DNA of 64,000 nucleotides, taken from SAR86 cluster bacterium. Lineage in GTDB: Bacteria; Pseudomonadota; Gammaproteobacteria; Magnimaribacterales; Magnimaribacteraceae. A program made the translations under genes and the position numbers. Position 1 is the first letter of the stretch. Each line of letters begins with the position of its first letter. Below are positions 46,053-56,722 of the stretch, one piece after another. Location: NCBI GenBank assembly GCA_023703575.1, contig CP097969.1, positions 901,517-965,516 on the forward strand. Direction: 5' to 3'. A model generated the notes under the pieces. The model was given only the letters and a program-made list of their open reading frames with translations. It ran no database searches and was not told the DNA's origin.

Positions 46053-48464
46053 ATGAACTTCTATACAAATAGTTTTATTTTTAAGCTATTGAGCTTTTTC
46101 GTAAGGAATTTAAGTTCTTCTTCTTTAAAAAAAGAAGAACTTAAAATAATTCATTCTAAAAAAAATATAGTCTATGCTCTTCCTACTGAATCATTAATTG
46201 ATTTAGCCGCGTTAAATGAGATTTGTAAACAAAATAATGTGCCTCTCCCAGTAGAGAATATCCAAGATACAAAAGTAAAAAGGTTTATATGCTTACAGAG
46301 TCCTAAGTACTTAATCCCCGAACAAAAATTTAAAAGACAAAAAACTCATAACTTAGAAGAGCTTTTAAAGCTTGATCATGAGATATCAATAATTCCGGTA
46401 TCCGTATCTTGGGGAAATAGACCTGATAAAAAACAGTCATTATTCAAAATCATCTTCTCACCATCTTGGAGGCCTGCCGGTACTTTGAAAAGGATTTTTA
46501 AGTTAATAGTTCATGGTAGAAATTTAAAATTACAACTTGAAAGAGCCTTTTACATTAAAGAAGAAATAGAGCAAAAGAATGGAATTAAAAAAAATGCATT
46601 AATCCTAAGCAGATATTTAAGGGCAGTATTTAGAAAATCAAAACAAGCGATGTTGGGTCCAGATATTTCTCACAGGAGAACTCTAGTCAAATCTCTTGTA
46701 AGAAACAGATATGTAAGAGAGGAAGTCAAGAAACTAGCAGATGGAAATAAATCAAGAAAAAAAAGGCTCACAAAAAAGGCATACAAGTACGCAAATGAAA
46801 TTTGCTCTGATACAAATTATTCAATCTTAAGCCTATTAGACTCGGGTTTTACTTGGTTTTGGAATACAAGATATGAGGGATTACATACAAACAACCTAGA
46901 AAAAATTAAAGAGCTTTCTAAAGATAATTCTTTAATTTATCTTCCGTGTCACAGAAGTCATATTGACTATTGTGCATTAACATATCTGCTCTATGAAAAT
47001 GGCTTAATGATTCCTCAAGTAGCTGCAGGAAATAATCTAAATGTACCAATTGTGGGTAGTATCCTAAGAGGAGCAGGTGCAGTCTTTATGAGGAGAACAT
47101 TTATGAGTAATTCCCTGTATAGTACTGTTTTCTTTGAACATATTAGGGCTCTTATGACAAGAGGTAACTCTATAGAGTTCTTTCCTGAGGGAGGAAGAAG
47201 TAGAACTGGTCTAAGTCTTCCATCTAGGCCGGGATTGCTTTCTTTGATAATTAGAAGTTTTGCCTCTTTAAAAGACCAAAATGTAAAAATTGTTCCAGTT
47301 TATATAGGTTATGAAAAAATACTCGAAGGTCAAAGTTATTTATCCGAACTTACAGGTGGAAAAAAGAAAAAAGAAAGTTTGATGGATCCAATAAAGGTTT
47401 TTAAAGACTTCAGAAATTATCTAGGAAATTCATATATTAATTTTGCTGACCCTATTGATCTTGATACTTTCCTTAAAGCTAATGTGAATGATGAATACTC
47501 TATATCCACTCCTCGGGAAAAACCGGAATGGCTAACAGATGTGACAGTTAAATTAGGACAATCTGTTATTAGAGCTATCAATAATTCAGTTGCAGTGACT
47601 TCTACAAGTTTATTTTCCGTCGCCTTATTATCTTCCTCAACTCAAACTATGGACGAAGAAGACTTAGAGGAAAGAATAAATTTCTTTATTTCCCTTATCG
47701 AGAAGTCTTCCGACTATAAAGATGTGTGGATTACGCAGCGAGAAGTCAAGAACATACTCTCAAAGACAAAAAAATTGGGTTTTATTAAACCTATTAAGAT
47801 TGCCTCTAAAAAAGTTTATAGGCCGACATCAGACCAAGTGGCAACATTATCATTTTATAAAAATAATATAGTCCATCTCTTTATTCTCTATTCTTTAATA
47901 TGCGAATCTTTAAAATTTATAAAGAAAGCTCAAAAAGAAGAAATCATAAAACTCATCGAGATGATATATCCAATCTTCGCAAAAGATTTTCATTTGAAAA
48001 ATGAAATAATTGATAAAGAATTAATTTCAAATGCTATCAAGATACTTCAAATCAAAGGAATTCTTGTAGAAGATAAAGCTGGAAATATCAAACCTCCATC
48101 AGAAAATAGTGTAGTTTTTCAGCATTACATTGCCTTATCCAATCTTTGTGAGCCAAGTTTGAAACGGTTCTACATAGTTATGAGTACAATATGGAAAAGT
48201 GAATCTATCTTAAAAGAAGATTTAAATATCAAATGTAAAAAATTGGCTGAAGATCTTGAAGAAATTGAGGGTTGGCCTTACCCAGAATTCTCGGATAAAG
48301 CAAAATTCGATAATTTCGTATATATGATGAAACAAACTAAATTTTTTAAAGAAGATTGTGAAGGTAAATTATCAGCCTCTAAAATTACTAAGAAGGCAAA
48401 AAACCTTTATGAACAATTCTTTGATAAGGATTTTTTGGAATTTATAGAAAGGCAATCTAACTAG
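46053..48464 (+). CDS. plsB: Glycerol-3-phosphate 1-O-acyltransferase PlsB
   Basis: 803 residues from the ATG at 46053; an in-frame TTG nine bases earlier could add three residues, and neither has a clear ribosome site. It makes lysophosphatidate from glycerol-3-phosphate and acyl-CoA or acyl-ACP at the inner membrane. The acyltransferase motif HRSHID is near residues 300-305, followed by FFPEGGRSRTG, VPVYIGYEKILEG and the usual long C-terminal helical region. Length is typical (E. coli 807). It overlaps the end of rsmJ by 8 bases. Confidence 0.95.
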   Translation: MNFYTNSFIFKLLSFFVRNLSSSSLKKEELKIIHSKKNIVYALPTESLIDLAALNEICKQNNVPLPVENIQDTKVKRFICLQSPKYLIPEQKFKRQKTHNLEELLKLDHEISIIPVSVSWGNRPDKKQSLFKIIFSPSWRPAGTLKRIFKLIVHGRNLKLQLERAFYIKEEIEQKNGIKKNALILSRYLRAVFRKSKQAMLGPDISHRRTLVKSLVRNRYVREEVKKLADGNKSRKKRLTKKAYKYANEICSDTNYSILSLLDSGFTWFWNTRYEGLHTNNLEKIKELSKDNSLIYLPCHRSHIDYCALTYLLYENGLMIPQVAAGNNLNVPIVGSILRGAGAVFMRRTFMSNSLYSTVFFEHIRALMTRGNSIEFFPEGGRSRTGLSLPSRPGLLSLIIRSFASLKDQNVKIVPVYIGYEKILEGQSYLSELTGGKKKKESLMDPIKVFKDFRNYLGNSYINFADPIDLDTFLKANVNDEYSISTPREKPEWLTDVTVKLGQSVIRAINNSVAVTSTSLFSVALLSSSTQTMDEEDLEERINFFISLIEKSSDYKDVWITQREVKNILSKTKKLGFIKPIKIASKKVYRPTSDQVATLSFYKNNIVHLFILYSLICESLKFIKKAQKEEIIKLIEMIYPIFAKDFHLKNEIIDKELISNAIKILQIKGILVEDKAGNIKPPSENSVVFQHYIALSNLCEPSLKRFYIVMSTIWKSESILKEDLNIKCKKLAEDLEEIEGWPYPEFSDKAKFDNFVYMMKQTKFFKEDCEGKLSASKITKKAKNLYEQFFDKDFLEFIERQSN

Positions 48465-49203
48465 TATAGTAAATATCGTATCTCACTACCTTACCTTTTA
48501 CTGATCTATTTGGAATTATTCCCTCAAGATATTCCATGTTCTTATGTCTCTTAACAATTACTCTATGGTTTGCAATTTTTAAGCTTGTCTTAAGAAATTG
48601 TTTTTGAATTACTGCAGTGGATAGATCTCTAAGTGCTTGCATATGTTTTTTTGCTTTAGATTTTTGGACTCCCAAAAACATAGGATCGATATAGACTAGA
48701 TCGAAAGTCTCATTTTTTGATTCTAAGAACTCAAGACCATCCATATTGAATACTTTAAATTTTTTTAAAAGATCATGCGCCCTGCTGCAAGAGGTATTTT
48801 TTATACCATCTACTAAAAGCTCAAATACCCAAGCCTCCTTTTCCACTAAAATCAGGGATTTACAATTTGTAATTTTAGATATTTCCAGAGCATCTTTTCC
48901 AAATCCCGCTGTGAGATCTAGGCAAGAGAAATTTTTTGGCAATCCTTTAGTTGAATTCTTGAGCAAGTTGTCATCATAATTTTTTGTCCAATCATCGAAG
49001 TCCGAAAAAATTGGCTTCGAATTATGCCGCAGTCCTTTTTTAAGAAATAATCTGTCTTTTGAGCAGGTAAAGAAATAATCTTCTGAAAAATCTTTTATCT
49101 TTTGTCGTGAAGGTCTTTTAAAAATTTCAATATTAAGCTTTTTCGATAACATTAAAGCTTTTGCTTTAGATTGAGGATCATCAAAGGTAAGATAAAATCT
49201 CAC
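48457..49203 (-). CDS. rsmJ: 16S rRNA (guanine1516-N2)-methyltransferase RsmJ
   Basis: 248 residues. The SAM-binding DLTAGFGKDALEIS block and YIDPMFLGVQKSKAKKHMQA, close to the E. coli DPMYPHRQKSA motif, identify RsmJ. It methylates N2 of G1516 in 16S rRNA. The start is GTG overlapping the uppP stop as GTGA, which implies coupled translation. It is the last gene of the long rpoE-to-rsmJ run. Confidence 0.9.
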   Translation of the reverse strand: MRFYLTFDDPQSKAKALMLSKKLNIEIFKRPSRQKIKDFSEDYFFTCSKDRLFLKKGLRHNSKPIFSDFDDWTKNYDDNLLKNSTKGLPKNFSCLDLTAGFGKDALEISKITNCKSLILVEKEAWVFELLVDGIKNTSCSRAHDLLKKFKVFNMDGLEFLESKNETFDLVYIDPMFLGVQKSKAKKHMQALRDLSTAVIQKQFLKTSLKIANHRVIVKRHKNMEYLEGIIPNRSVKGKVVRYDIYYTS

Positions 49204-49985
49204 GAGAGTATCAAAGCAAATATTACAATACCCAAAACAATACGATAAAGAACGAAAGGCAAGAATCCAATTTTATTAATAAACCTTATAAAAAAATCTA
49301 TAGTTGCATAAGCAACTACGAAAGAGACAATCAGGCCTAAAAGATTAATTTGAAAGTATCTAATTAAGAACTCGAGGTCTGTTGATAAAAGCTGATATAA
49401 AGCTATGGCACCAATCGTTGGTATAGCTATTAAGAAACTAAACTTAGAAGCTGTTTTATTATCTAGTCCTAACAAAAGTCCAGCTGATATGGTTATTCCA
49501 GATCTGGAGGTTCCAGGAATAAGGGCAAATGATTGAGCGAATCCAATTATTAAAGCATCCCTCAAAGTAATTTCTTCAATATGTGTCTTATGAGATTTAC
49601 TGAATGTTGCCAGAAATAAAACAAATCCAAAAAAGATAGTAGTGCTAGCTATCATGGTGCTAGTTCGAAGATAACCATCTATCAAATCAACTAAAATGAA
49701 ACCTAGCAAAAGAGTAGGAATACATGAAATAAAAAGTTGTCTCAATAATAGGTTATTTAATAAAGACTTATATTTAATAACTGAATTAATAATTTCAATT
49801 AAATCTGTGCGGAAATAAATGCATACAGCTATTAATGTTCCCAAATGTAAAGAGACATCGTAGAAAAGGTTCTGGTTTGAGCCCATAAACTCAGATAAGA
49901 GGATTAAGTGAGCTGAACTGGATATAGGCAAAAATTCAGTTAATCCCTGTATGACTGCAAGTGCTATGCCCTCCAAATAAGTCAT
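49200..49985 (-). CDS. uppP: Undecaprenyl-diphosphatase (UppP/BacA)
   Basis: 261 residues with about eight membrane helices. Catalytic motifs are ALAVIQGLTEFLPISSSAHL near the N-terminus and PGTSRSGITIS in the middle. It recycles the lipid carrier for peptidoglycan synthesis. The ATG at 49985 overlaps the tsaB stop (ATGA); a longer start five codons upstream would overlap further and begins EENK, which is not typical. It is followed by rsmJ with a 4-base overlap. Confidence 0.95.
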   Translation of the reverse strand: MTYLEGIALAVIQGLTEFLPISSSAHLILLSEFMGSNQNLFYDVSLHLGTLIAVCIYFRTDLIEIINSVIKYKSLLNNLLLRQLFISCIPTLLLGFILVDLIDGYLRTSTMIASTTIFFGFVLFLATFSKSHKTHIEEITLRDALIIGFAQSFALIPGTSRSGITISAGLLLGLDNKTASKFSFLIAIPTIGAIALYQLLSTDLEFLIRYFQINLLGLIVSFVVAYATIDFFIRFINKIGFLPFVLYRIVLGIVIFALILS

Positions 49986-50632
49986 TTTATTTTCTTCCAA
50001 CTGCTTTCATCATTTAAATAGATAGGAATTATTTCATCTGGTTCTATCAAATCACCTTGATCCAATTTTTTTAGCGCAAACTTGAGTAAATATGTTGCTC
50101 TTGGATGAGCACCCGGGAGTTGATTTGTAATATCAAAATATGAGCAGCCCTCTCCAACGAAACAACTCTCCTCAGGAAATGCTTCTCGCTTGAAAGCTTC
50201 CTGTGGAATGAGACTGTAATTAGATTTCATATTTCCTTCCGAAAAAATAGATTTAGAGATATATACTTTGCCCATATTAGGTTCAGATATTGCAACTACA
50301 GGGTTTGAAGATGTCTCTTCATGAGCTTGTATGGATAATAGCTCGATACTTGGTAAGGTTATTCCTTTAAGTTTCTGAGAGAAGGCTATCCCTTGGGCTA
50401 CAGCACAAGATAATCTCACTCCAGTGTAGGAGCCTGGTCCAATACCTACAGCCAGAGCACTCAAATCTTCATAAGAAAGTTCACTTTCTTCAAATAGGTT
50501 ATTTATTACACTTAAAAGCTTTTCTGTGTGTTGCTTAGGTATATTTTCATGATAACTAAAGACTTCTTGACAATTTCCTATTGAAACCGAACATGTGTCA
50601 GTTGAAGTTTCTATTGCAAGGATATTATCCAA
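49982..50632 (-). CDS. tsaB: tRNA threonylcarbamoyladenosine biosynthesis protein TsaB
   Basis: 216 residues. The ASKHA-fold N-terminus has ILAIETSTDTCSVSI and the VGIGPGSYTGVRLS loop. TsaB is the scaffold that pairs with TsaD for t6A37 modification of tRNA. The start is TTG at 50632, directly after the adk stop. Sitting between adk and uppP fits a compact operon. Confidence 0.95.
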   Translation of the reverse strand: MDNILAIETSTDTCSVSIGNCQEVFSYHENIPKQHTEKLLSVINNLFEESELSYEDLSALAVGIGPGSYTGVRLSCAVAQGIAFSQKLKGITLPSIELLSIQAHEETSSNPVVAISEPNMGKVYISKSIFSEGNMKSNYSLIPQEAFKREAFPEESCFVGEGCSYFDITNQLPGAHPRATYLLKFALKKLDQGDLIEPDEIIPIYLNDESSWKKIK

Positions 50633-51280
50633 TTAAATCTCTAAGTCTTTTAATATCTGTTGTGTTACGTTACTTGGAGTTGCAGTTCCTGAAACTTTTA
50701 TATACTTAAGTTGACTAGAAGTAGATAAATTTGAGTAAAAGACTACTAAAGGAGATGTCTGATCAGCATATATTTTTAATCTATCTTTTACCGTTTCAGG
50801 TTTATCATCTTCTCTTAGAATCAGATCTTCACCAGTAATATCATCTTTACCTTCATTTTTAGGCGGATTGAAAATGATGTGATAATTTCTTCCCGAAGCA
50901 GGATGCATTCTTCTACCTGACATCCGATCAATTATATCTTGGTCAGGAACAGCTATCTCTACAACAGCATCAATATTTATATCTCTTTCAATAAGCGCCT
51001 CGGCTTGTGGAATAGTTCTTGGAAAACCATCAAACAAAAAACCTTCAGAACAATCATCTGACGAGATTCTCTCTTCAACCAAACCTACAATTACATCATC
51101 AGAAACTAAGATGCCTGCGTCCATAAGTGATTTAGCTTCTAAACCTAGTTTTGTTCCTGCTTCTACCGCTTCTCTAAGCATATTTCCTGTGGATATATGT
51201 GGAATTCCATAATTTCCACAAATCGACTCTGCTTGAGTCCCTTTGCCAGCTCCTGGAGGCCCTAAAAGTATTATTTTCAT
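50633..51280 (-). CDS. adk: Adenylate kinase
   Basis: 215 residues. The P-loop is [10 protein letters not shown] at 7-16, the NMP-binding region has [26 protein letters not shown] follows, and the LID domain has [13 protein letters not shown]. It interconverts AMP, ADP and ATP. It lies 2 bp after acpS on the minus strand. Confidence 0.98.
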   Translation of the reverse strand: MKIILLGPPGAGKGTQAESICGNYGIPHISTGNMLREAVEAGTKLGLEAKSLMDAGILVSDDVIVGLVEERISSDDCSEGFLFDGFPRTIPQAEALIERDINIDAVVEIAVPDQDIIDRMSGRRMHPASGRNYHIIFNPPKNEGKDDITGEDLILREDDKPETVKDRLKIYADQTSPLVVFYSNLSTSSQLKYIKVSGTATPSNVTQQILKDLEI

Positions 51281-51282
51281 AT

Positions 51283-51666
51283 TTATTCTCCTATGACAAA
51301 TGCCGTGGATAAATTGCTAGTATCTGTAATTGATACATAAATATTCTGAATATCTAATTTATTACTAATTTTTTTTGTATTACCACTCAAGTTTACATAA
51401 GGCTTGCCTTTAGGATCTCTTAGTATTTGTATTTCTTTAAAAGAGACGCCACTGGCAAGACCAAGTCCAAGCGCCTTAGAAAGAGCCTCCTTACATGCGA
51501 AGTTGTTTGACAGATATCTTGCTTTCTGAAGTTGATTTGATTTAATTTCAATTTCCTTTTTTTCCTCTGGGCCAAGGATTTTATCTTGGAATCTGTATCC
51601 ATATTTACTTAGAATTCTAAAGATCCTATCTTGCTCTATGGAGTCTATACCTATGCCTTTAATCAT
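51283..51666 (-). CDS. acpS: Holo-[acyl-carrier-protein] synthase
   Basis: 127 residues. It has [12 protein letters not shown] (the Asp-bearing start), [15 protein letters not shown] (the Glu) and [15 protein letters not shown] at the end. It transfers phosphopantetheine from CoA to ACP. In E. coli and many relatives pdxJ lies between recO and acpS; here acpS follows recO by a single base, so pdxJ is missing from its usual place. Confidence 0.95.
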   Translation of the reverse strand: MIKGIGIDSIEQDRIFRILSKYGYRFQDKILGPEEKKEIEIKSNQLQKARYLSNNFACKEALSKALGLGLASGVSFKEIQILRDPKGKPYVNLSGNTKKISNKLDIQNIYVSITDTSNLSTAFVIGE

Positions 51667-51667
51667 T

Positions 51668-52390
51668 TTAGTTCTTGGTTAAATATTTTCTAATGTTTAG
51701 AGTCTTACTTCCCAGATGAAAGTCTAATGCCATTCTCATTATAATCTTTGAGGAATCTCTTGTTTCCTTTTTTTCAAAATTACCTTTTTTAAAATTGATA
51801 ATATCAAGTCCAGAAAATGACTTTTGAGAAGCTATATTAGCCTTATCAATAGCAAATCCTTTATCAGGATAGAATCTATAAAAAAATCCTTCTTCTATTT
51901 TCTTGTTTGTCTCTGCATCTCTACTCAAATCTATGCCGTAACCCATTTCTTGAAGTAGATTGAGTTCGAAATTCCTCAGATTTTGTTCGAAATCAACTTG
52001 ATCAGATTGATTTGAAAGTTTCTTTAATAAAATTTCATAATCATCAAATATAACCACATGAGGATCTTCTTTTTCAGTTGCTTTAATAATTAACTCATTT
52101 ACATAGATAATAGAATTGAATGCGACTCCGTTATTTAATTCAAAGTGATCAATTATTTCTACTGAGGATAAAGTTTTTAATTCGCTCTTTCCGGATAGGC
52201 TAACTGACAACTTAGAAGCAGGAGTCAAAACACTTCGTAAACGGCTCTTGGGTCTTTTTGCCCCCTTAGCAATGGCGTTTAACCTTCCGTAAGATCTTGT
52301 AAAAAAATCAACTAGGATGCTTGTTTCTTGATATGGCCTTGTATGCAAGACAAATGCAGGCTCTAGAGAAACTTTATTTATCAAGATCAT
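51668..52390 (-). CDS. recO: DNA repair protein RecO
   Basis: 240 residues from the ATG at 52390, which overlaps the era end by 17 bases; a GTG 42 bases further upstream adds residues unlike the family. The OB-fold N-terminus reads EPAFVLHTRPYQETSILVDFFTRSYGRLNAIAKGAKR. The C-terminal helical domain is divergent. RecO loads RecA onto SSB-coated DNA with RecR. Identification leans on both the N-terminal domain and the conserved era-recO order. Confidence 0.92.
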   Translation of the reverse strand: MILINKVSLEPAFVLHTRPYQETSILVDFFTRSYGRLNAIAKGAKRPKSRLRSVLTPASKLSVSLSGKSELKTLSSVEIIDHFELNNGVAFNSIIYVNELIIKATEKEDPHVVIFDDYEILLKKLSNQSDQVDFEQNLRNFELNLLQEMGYGIDLSRDAETNKKIEEGFFYRFYPDKGFAIDKANIASQKSFSGLDIINFKKGNFEKKETRDSSKIIMRMALDFHLGSKTLNIRKYLTKN

Positions 52391-53270
52391 ATCCCATGGA
52401 GGGTAGCAATGATTCGTTATCAGACCAGCCACTTTTTACTTTAACCCAAGTCTTTAACATAACCTTAGTATCCAATACTTTTTCCAATTCTTTTCTAGAA
52501 GCTGTTCCAATTGCTTTAAGTTGTGAACCAGATTTACCTATCAACATTCCTTTTTGACTTTGTTTTTCTACAAAGATAGTAGAGTCAATATGAGTGATTT
52601 TTTCTAATTCAGAGAACCTCTCAATTGAAACACTTATTCTATAGGGGAGTTCATCTCCTAACCGGTTTATGCATTTTTCTCTTATTATTTCACTTGCTAA
52701 AAACTTTTCGGATATATCCGTAACCTGATCCACAGGAAACATATGAACTCCTTCTGGTAAATTTTTGCATATAGAGGTCAATAAATTTTCAATCCCCAAA
52801 CCCTTCAATGCGGATATAGGAATGATATGACCAAAAATATCATCTTGACTACGTGCTTCAATAAAGGGTAAGAGAAGATTTTTATCTTTAATTTTATCAA
52901 CCTTATTAATGACTAAGATAATAATAGTTTCTCCAGAAATAGACTGAACTCTACTGACATCATCATCTCCCCATTTCAGGCTATCAACTACGTATAGAAC
53001 AATGTCTACACCTCTCATAGCATTAGCAGCTACTTTGTTCATATACCTATTGAGTGCTCTCTTTTGGCCAGAGTGAAAACCAGGTGTGTCTACGAATATG
53101 ATTTGATTCTTTTTCTCTGTCTTGATTCCTAAAAATCTATGTCTTGTGGTTTGGGGTTTTCTTGAAGTGATTGCAATCTTTTGGCCAAGAATCTTATTCA
53201 AAAGGGTAGATTTTCCAGCATTGGTTTTGCCAACTATGGAAACATAACCTGACTTGCTATTAGGAATCAT
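52374..53270 (-). CDS. era: GTPase Era
   Basis: 298 residues. G1 is GKTNAGKS at 14-21, G3 is DTPG at 61-64, and the NKVDK G4 block is visible. The C-terminal KH domain has FVEKQSQKGMLIGKSGSQLKAIG-like sequence. Era helps mature the 30S subunit by binding 16S rRNA. It overlaps rnc by 11 bases and recO by 17. Confidence 0.96.
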   Translation of the reverse strand: MIPNSKSGYVSIVGKTNAGKSTLLNKILGQKIAITSRKPQTTRHRFLGIKTEKKNQIIFVDTPGFHSGQKRALNRYMNKVAANAMRGVDIVLYVVDSLKWGDDDVSRVQSISGETIIILVINKVDKIKDKNLLLPFIEARSQDDIFGHIIPISALKGLGIENLLTSICKNLPEGVHMFPVDQVTDISEKFLASEIIREKCINRLGDELPYRISVSIERFSELEKITHIDSTIFVEKQSQKGMLIGKSGSQLKAIGTASRKELEKVLDTKVMLKTWVKVKSGWSDNESLLPSMGYDLDK

Positions 53271-53922
53271 TATCTTCCAACATCTTAAGCATAATTGCAG
53301 CTGCCTCTAGCTCAGCTCCTTTCCTTGTCTTAGCAGTACCATTTGATCTAAGTTTGGCTTCATCTACATAACATGTAGCTTCAAATCTGATTTTGTAACT
53401 TGATGTAGTGTTCTCTTTGGACGAATATCTTGGAAGTGATTTGTATTTTTTTTGTATAAGCTCCTGCAGACAGGATTTAGGGTCTTTCAGTTCGTCAATT
53501 CTGTTGAGTTCTTTAAAATTATGACTAAACAAATTATCTAGTACTTGCTTTGTCTCATTAAAGTTTGAGTCGAGAAAAACTGCTCCTATTAAAGCCTCAA
53601 GAGTGTTGCCTAAAATTGAGTTTCCTTCCAGTTTTTCTCCTTTTCCTAACTTAATTCCTTCTCCAATTTCTAGATTAAGTGCAACTAAATTTAAATTATC
53701 TCTGCTTACAATGCTTGCCTTAAATCGAGTTAATTTGCCTTCATTCAGATCTTCATAAGAAGCATAAAGCTTTTCGGAAACATAAAGATTCAGTATTGCA
53801 TCTCCAAGAAATTCTAACCGTTCATTATTTTCTAAAGAGAAACTTTTGTGAGTAAGGGCTAATTCGATTAACCTTTTATTTCTAAAGACGTAGCCGAGAT
53901 TAGAAGAAATATTATCCATCAT
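53260..53922 (-). CDS. rnc: Ribonuclease III
   Basis: 220 residues. The signature ERLEFLGDAIL is at 34-44, with the active-site Glu and Asp, and LGNTLEALIGAVFLDS carries the second cluster. The C-terminal double-stranded RNA binding domain covers about 150-217. It cuts double-stranded RNA, including rRNA precursors. Its ATG overlaps the lepB stop as ATGA. Confidence 0.97.
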   Translation of the reverse strand: MMDNISSNLGYVFRNKRLIELALTHKSFSLENNERLEFLGDAILNLYVSEKLYASYEDLNEGKLTRFKASIVSRDNLNLVALNLEIGEGIKLGKGEKLEGNSILGNTLEALIGAVFLDSNFNETKQVLDNLFSHNFKELNRIDELKDPKSCLQELIQKKYKSLPRYSSKENTTSSYKIRFEATCYVDEAKLRSNGTAKTRKGAELEAAAIMLKMLEDNDS

Positions 53923-54899
53923 CGAATCTGCTGATTACGTGATAGACTTGGAAGAGAAGAGAACGAGGCCCAATGCATCCAGATGAAATCTGCTCTTCCT
54001 ACCAAATAATCTTCTGAAAAATAACCCCATGCTCTGCTATCTAAGCTATTGTCTCTATTATCTCCAATAGCCAAATAGCTCCCTTCAGGCACTGTCCATT
54101 TATGCTGGGCATAGTCACTTAATCCTAAAGTTCGAATGATATGTACCCCTTCGTCAATAGTCTCTTCAATGAGGTTTTCTTCCGAGCTTGAAGTTAAGAG
54201 TTTCTGATCTACTTTATTTCCATTAATTAAAATTTCGTAGCCCTTAATTTCAACCATATCTCCTGGAATTCCTATCACTCTCTTGACAAATTTAACACCC
54301 TGAGAGGTACATCTATTTTTCTGGAGATTAGTAAATTTATTTAAGAATAACTGGCTTTCTGCTGTTGACAGTTTTGATAAATCAGGACGAGCATCTGTTG
54401 GAGTCGTATCACATAAAGTATGTGGAGGTATAAAAACTGCAACATCATTTCTTTTGGGAGGACTCAAATCGGTTAAAAGAACATTGGTGCCAGGGAATTT
54501 TAGTCCATATGCATGTTTATTTACTAATACAAAGTCTCCAACTTGCAATCCTGGAACCATAGATCTGCTAGGTATTTGATAGGGCTCATAAGCAAATGAC
54601 CTGATACAAGTTATAGCTAATAGTATTAAAAAATAAGATCTTCCCTCTACTTGTAATTCTTTTAATGATATTACTTTTCCAAACAACCAAGAAACTGCTG
54701 CAAATAAAGTTGCAAAGGATAAAACTAAACCAAAATCTAGATTTAATTTAAATACTTGGTAAAGAATCACTAAAGCGACCAAAAACATCATGCCGCTAAT
54801 CAAGTCTTTGGATTTCTTCTTATCTTTCTTAGCGAAAGACACCCATAAAAAGAATAAAACTAATTCAGTCAAAATAAGAAGTGATAGAGCTGCATTCAT
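53919..54899 (-). CDS. lepB: Signal peptidase I
   Basis: 326 residues. N-terminal membrane helices (about 2-20, 32-50 and others) anchor it in the inner membrane. The catalytic Ser113 is in IPSRSMVPGL and the Lys206 in KFVKRVIGIPGD; GDNRDNSLDSRAWG is the late conserved box. It removes signal peptides of secreted proteins. It is 4 bp after lepA. Confidence 0.96.
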   Translation of the reverse strand: MNAALSLLILTELVLFFLWVSFAKKDKKKSKDLISGMMFLVALVILYQVFKLNLDFGLVLSFATLFAAVSWLFGKVISLKELQVEGRSYFLILLAITCIRSFAYEPYQIPSRSMVPGLQVGDFVLVNKHAYGLKFPGTNVLLTDLSPPKRNDVAVFIPPHTLCDTTPTDARPDLSKLSTAESQLFLNKFTNLQKNRCTSQGVKFVKRVIGIPGDMVEIKGYEILINGNKVDQKLLTSSSEENLIEETIDEGVHIIRTLGLSDYAQHKWTVPEGSYLAIGDNRDNSLDSRAWGYFSEDYLVGRADFIWMHWASFSSLPSLSRNQQIR

Positions 54900-54903
54900 A
54901 ATA

Positions 54904-56688
54904 TCAATCTTGTACTTTCAGAACAGATAGAAAAGCATCCTGAGGAACTTCAACCCTCCCTATATTTTTCATTCTCTTTTTTCCTTCTTTTTGTTTTTTT
55001 TGCAACTTCATCTTTCTTGTCACATCACCACCGTAAAGTTTTGCAGTTACATCTTTCCGATAGGCTTTGACAGTCTGCCTAGATACAATTTTTGCTCCTA
55101 TTGCTGCCTGGATTGCAACATCGAACTGTTGTCTTGGAATCACTTCTTTCAAAGCCTCTGTAAATTGTTTACCCTTAAGATTAGCTACAGTCCTGTGAGC
55201 CATATATGCGAGGGCATCTACTTTATCGCCATTAAGCAATATATCTAACTTTATAACATCAGACTCCTCATATCTATCAAGACTGTAATCTAGGGAAGCA
55301 TAACCTCTACTTACAGACTTTAATCTATCAAAAAAATCAACAACAATTTCGCTTAAAGGTAGATCATAAACTAGCTCCACTTGACCGCCTACATACCTCA
55401 TATTAATTTGTTTTCCACGCCTATCATTACAAAGCTTCATAACAGAGCCAATGTAAGTATCGGGAACAAGGATATTTGCTCTAGCAATAGGTTCTAATAT
55501 TGTTTTGATTTTTGAGGTCTCTGGTAATGCACTCGGATTTTCAACACGTCTTACTTGCTGATCTGTAGTAACTACTTCATAAGCGACAGTTGGTGCTGTA
55601 GCTATGAGGTCCATTCCGTACTCCCGATTGAGTCTCTCCGAGATAATCTCCATATGTAGAGTCCCCAAAAATCCGCATCTAAAGCCAGCACCCAAAGCTT
55701 CAGAGTGTTCTGGTTCGTATTGAAGTGATGCATCGTTTAAACATAACTTTTCTAAAGCCTCTCTAAAAGCTTCAAAATCGTCAGAGTCTTGCGGGAACAA
55801 AGCTGCATAAACTTGAGGATTAACTTCCTGAAAGCCTTCTAAATTAGCCGTTCCTGAATTGGCCTTTATAATTGTATCGCCAACTGGAGCACCTCTTATC
55901 TCTTTAATGCTTGCGCATATAAATCCTACTTGACCAGAGTTTAACTCTTGCAGATCAGTTATCTTGGGAGTAAAAACTCCAATTTTGTCTACTGTGTGTG
56001 TTTCCTTTCTAGAAAAAATCTCGATTTTCTCACCCTTTTCTATTTTTCCTTTAACAACCCTCACTAGAGAAACAACTCCTAGATAGTTATCAAACCAAGA
56101 ATCGATAATTGAGGCCTGTAACGGCTCTTCGATTAATACCTCTGGTGCGGGAACTAATTTGACGACTTGCTCTAGGACATCTCTAATACCAGTACCGTTC
56201 TTAGCACTTATTGCTGGTGCATCAGATGCATCAACACCAATAATTTCCTCTAATTCCTTTTTAATTTTCTCGGGATCTGACTGCGCCAGATCAATTTTAT
56301 TTAATACAGGAATAATTGTTAAGCCTTCCTCTACCGCGTTATAACATGTGGAAAGAGTTTGAGCTTCAACTCCTTGTGAGGCATCAACTAGAAGTATTGC
56401 ACCTTCGCAGGCTGATAATGATCTTGAAACTTCGTAGGCAAAATCAACATGTCCAGGGGTATCAATGAGGTTGAACTGGTAAATCTCACCATCTTCAGCA
56501 GTGTATTGAAGATTTACAGTTTGGGATTTTATTGTGATGCCTCTTTCCTGTTCTAATTCAAGGGTATCAAGCACTTGAGAGGTCATTTCTCTTTGAGACA
56601 AACCACCACATAACTCTATTATTCTATCTGCTAAGGTAGATTTCCCATGATCGATATGGGCGATTATTGAGAAATTTCTAATATTCAT
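54904..56688 (-). CDS. lepA: Elongation factor 4 (LepA)
   Basis: 594 residues, the standard length. The GTPase domain starts with [18 protein letters not shown] and has [12 protein letters not shown] and NKIDL; the LepA-specific C-terminal domain ends with [13 protein letters not shown]. It acts on the ribosome during translation, possibly by back-translocation or initiation support. The lepA-lepB-rnc-era order is classic. Confidence 0.98.
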   Translation of the reverse strand: MNIRNFSIIAHIDHGKSTLADRIIELCGGLSQREMTSQVLDTLELEQERGITIKSQTVNLQYTAEDGEIYQFNLIDTPGHVDFAYEVSRSLSACEGAILLVDASQGVEAQTLSTCYNAVEEGLTIIPVLNKIDLAQSDPEKIKKELEEIIGVDASDAPAISAKNGTGIRDVLEQVVKLVPAPEVLIEEPLQASIIDSWFDNYLGVVSLVRVVKGKIEKGEKIEIFSRKETHTVDKIGVFTPKITDLQELNSGQVGFICASIKEIRGAPVGDTIIKANSGTANLEGFQEVNPQVYAALFPQDSDDFEAFREALEKLCLNDASLQYEPEHSEALGAGFRCGFLGTLHMEIISERLNREYGMDLIATAPTVAYEVVTTDQQVRRVENPSALPETSKIKTILEPIARANILVPDTYIGSVMKLCNDRRGKQINMRYVGGQVELVYDLPLSEIVVDFFDRLKSVSRGYASLDYSLDRYEESDVIKLDILLNGDKVDALAYMAHRTVANLKGKQFTEALKEVIPRQQFDVAIQAAIGAKIVSRQTVKAYRKDVTAKLYGGDVTRKMKLQKKQKEGKKRMKNIGRVEVPQDAFLSVLKVQD

Positions 56689-56722
56689 CGGTAATAGCTT
56701 AACTATAATTTAGCTAAAGCTA

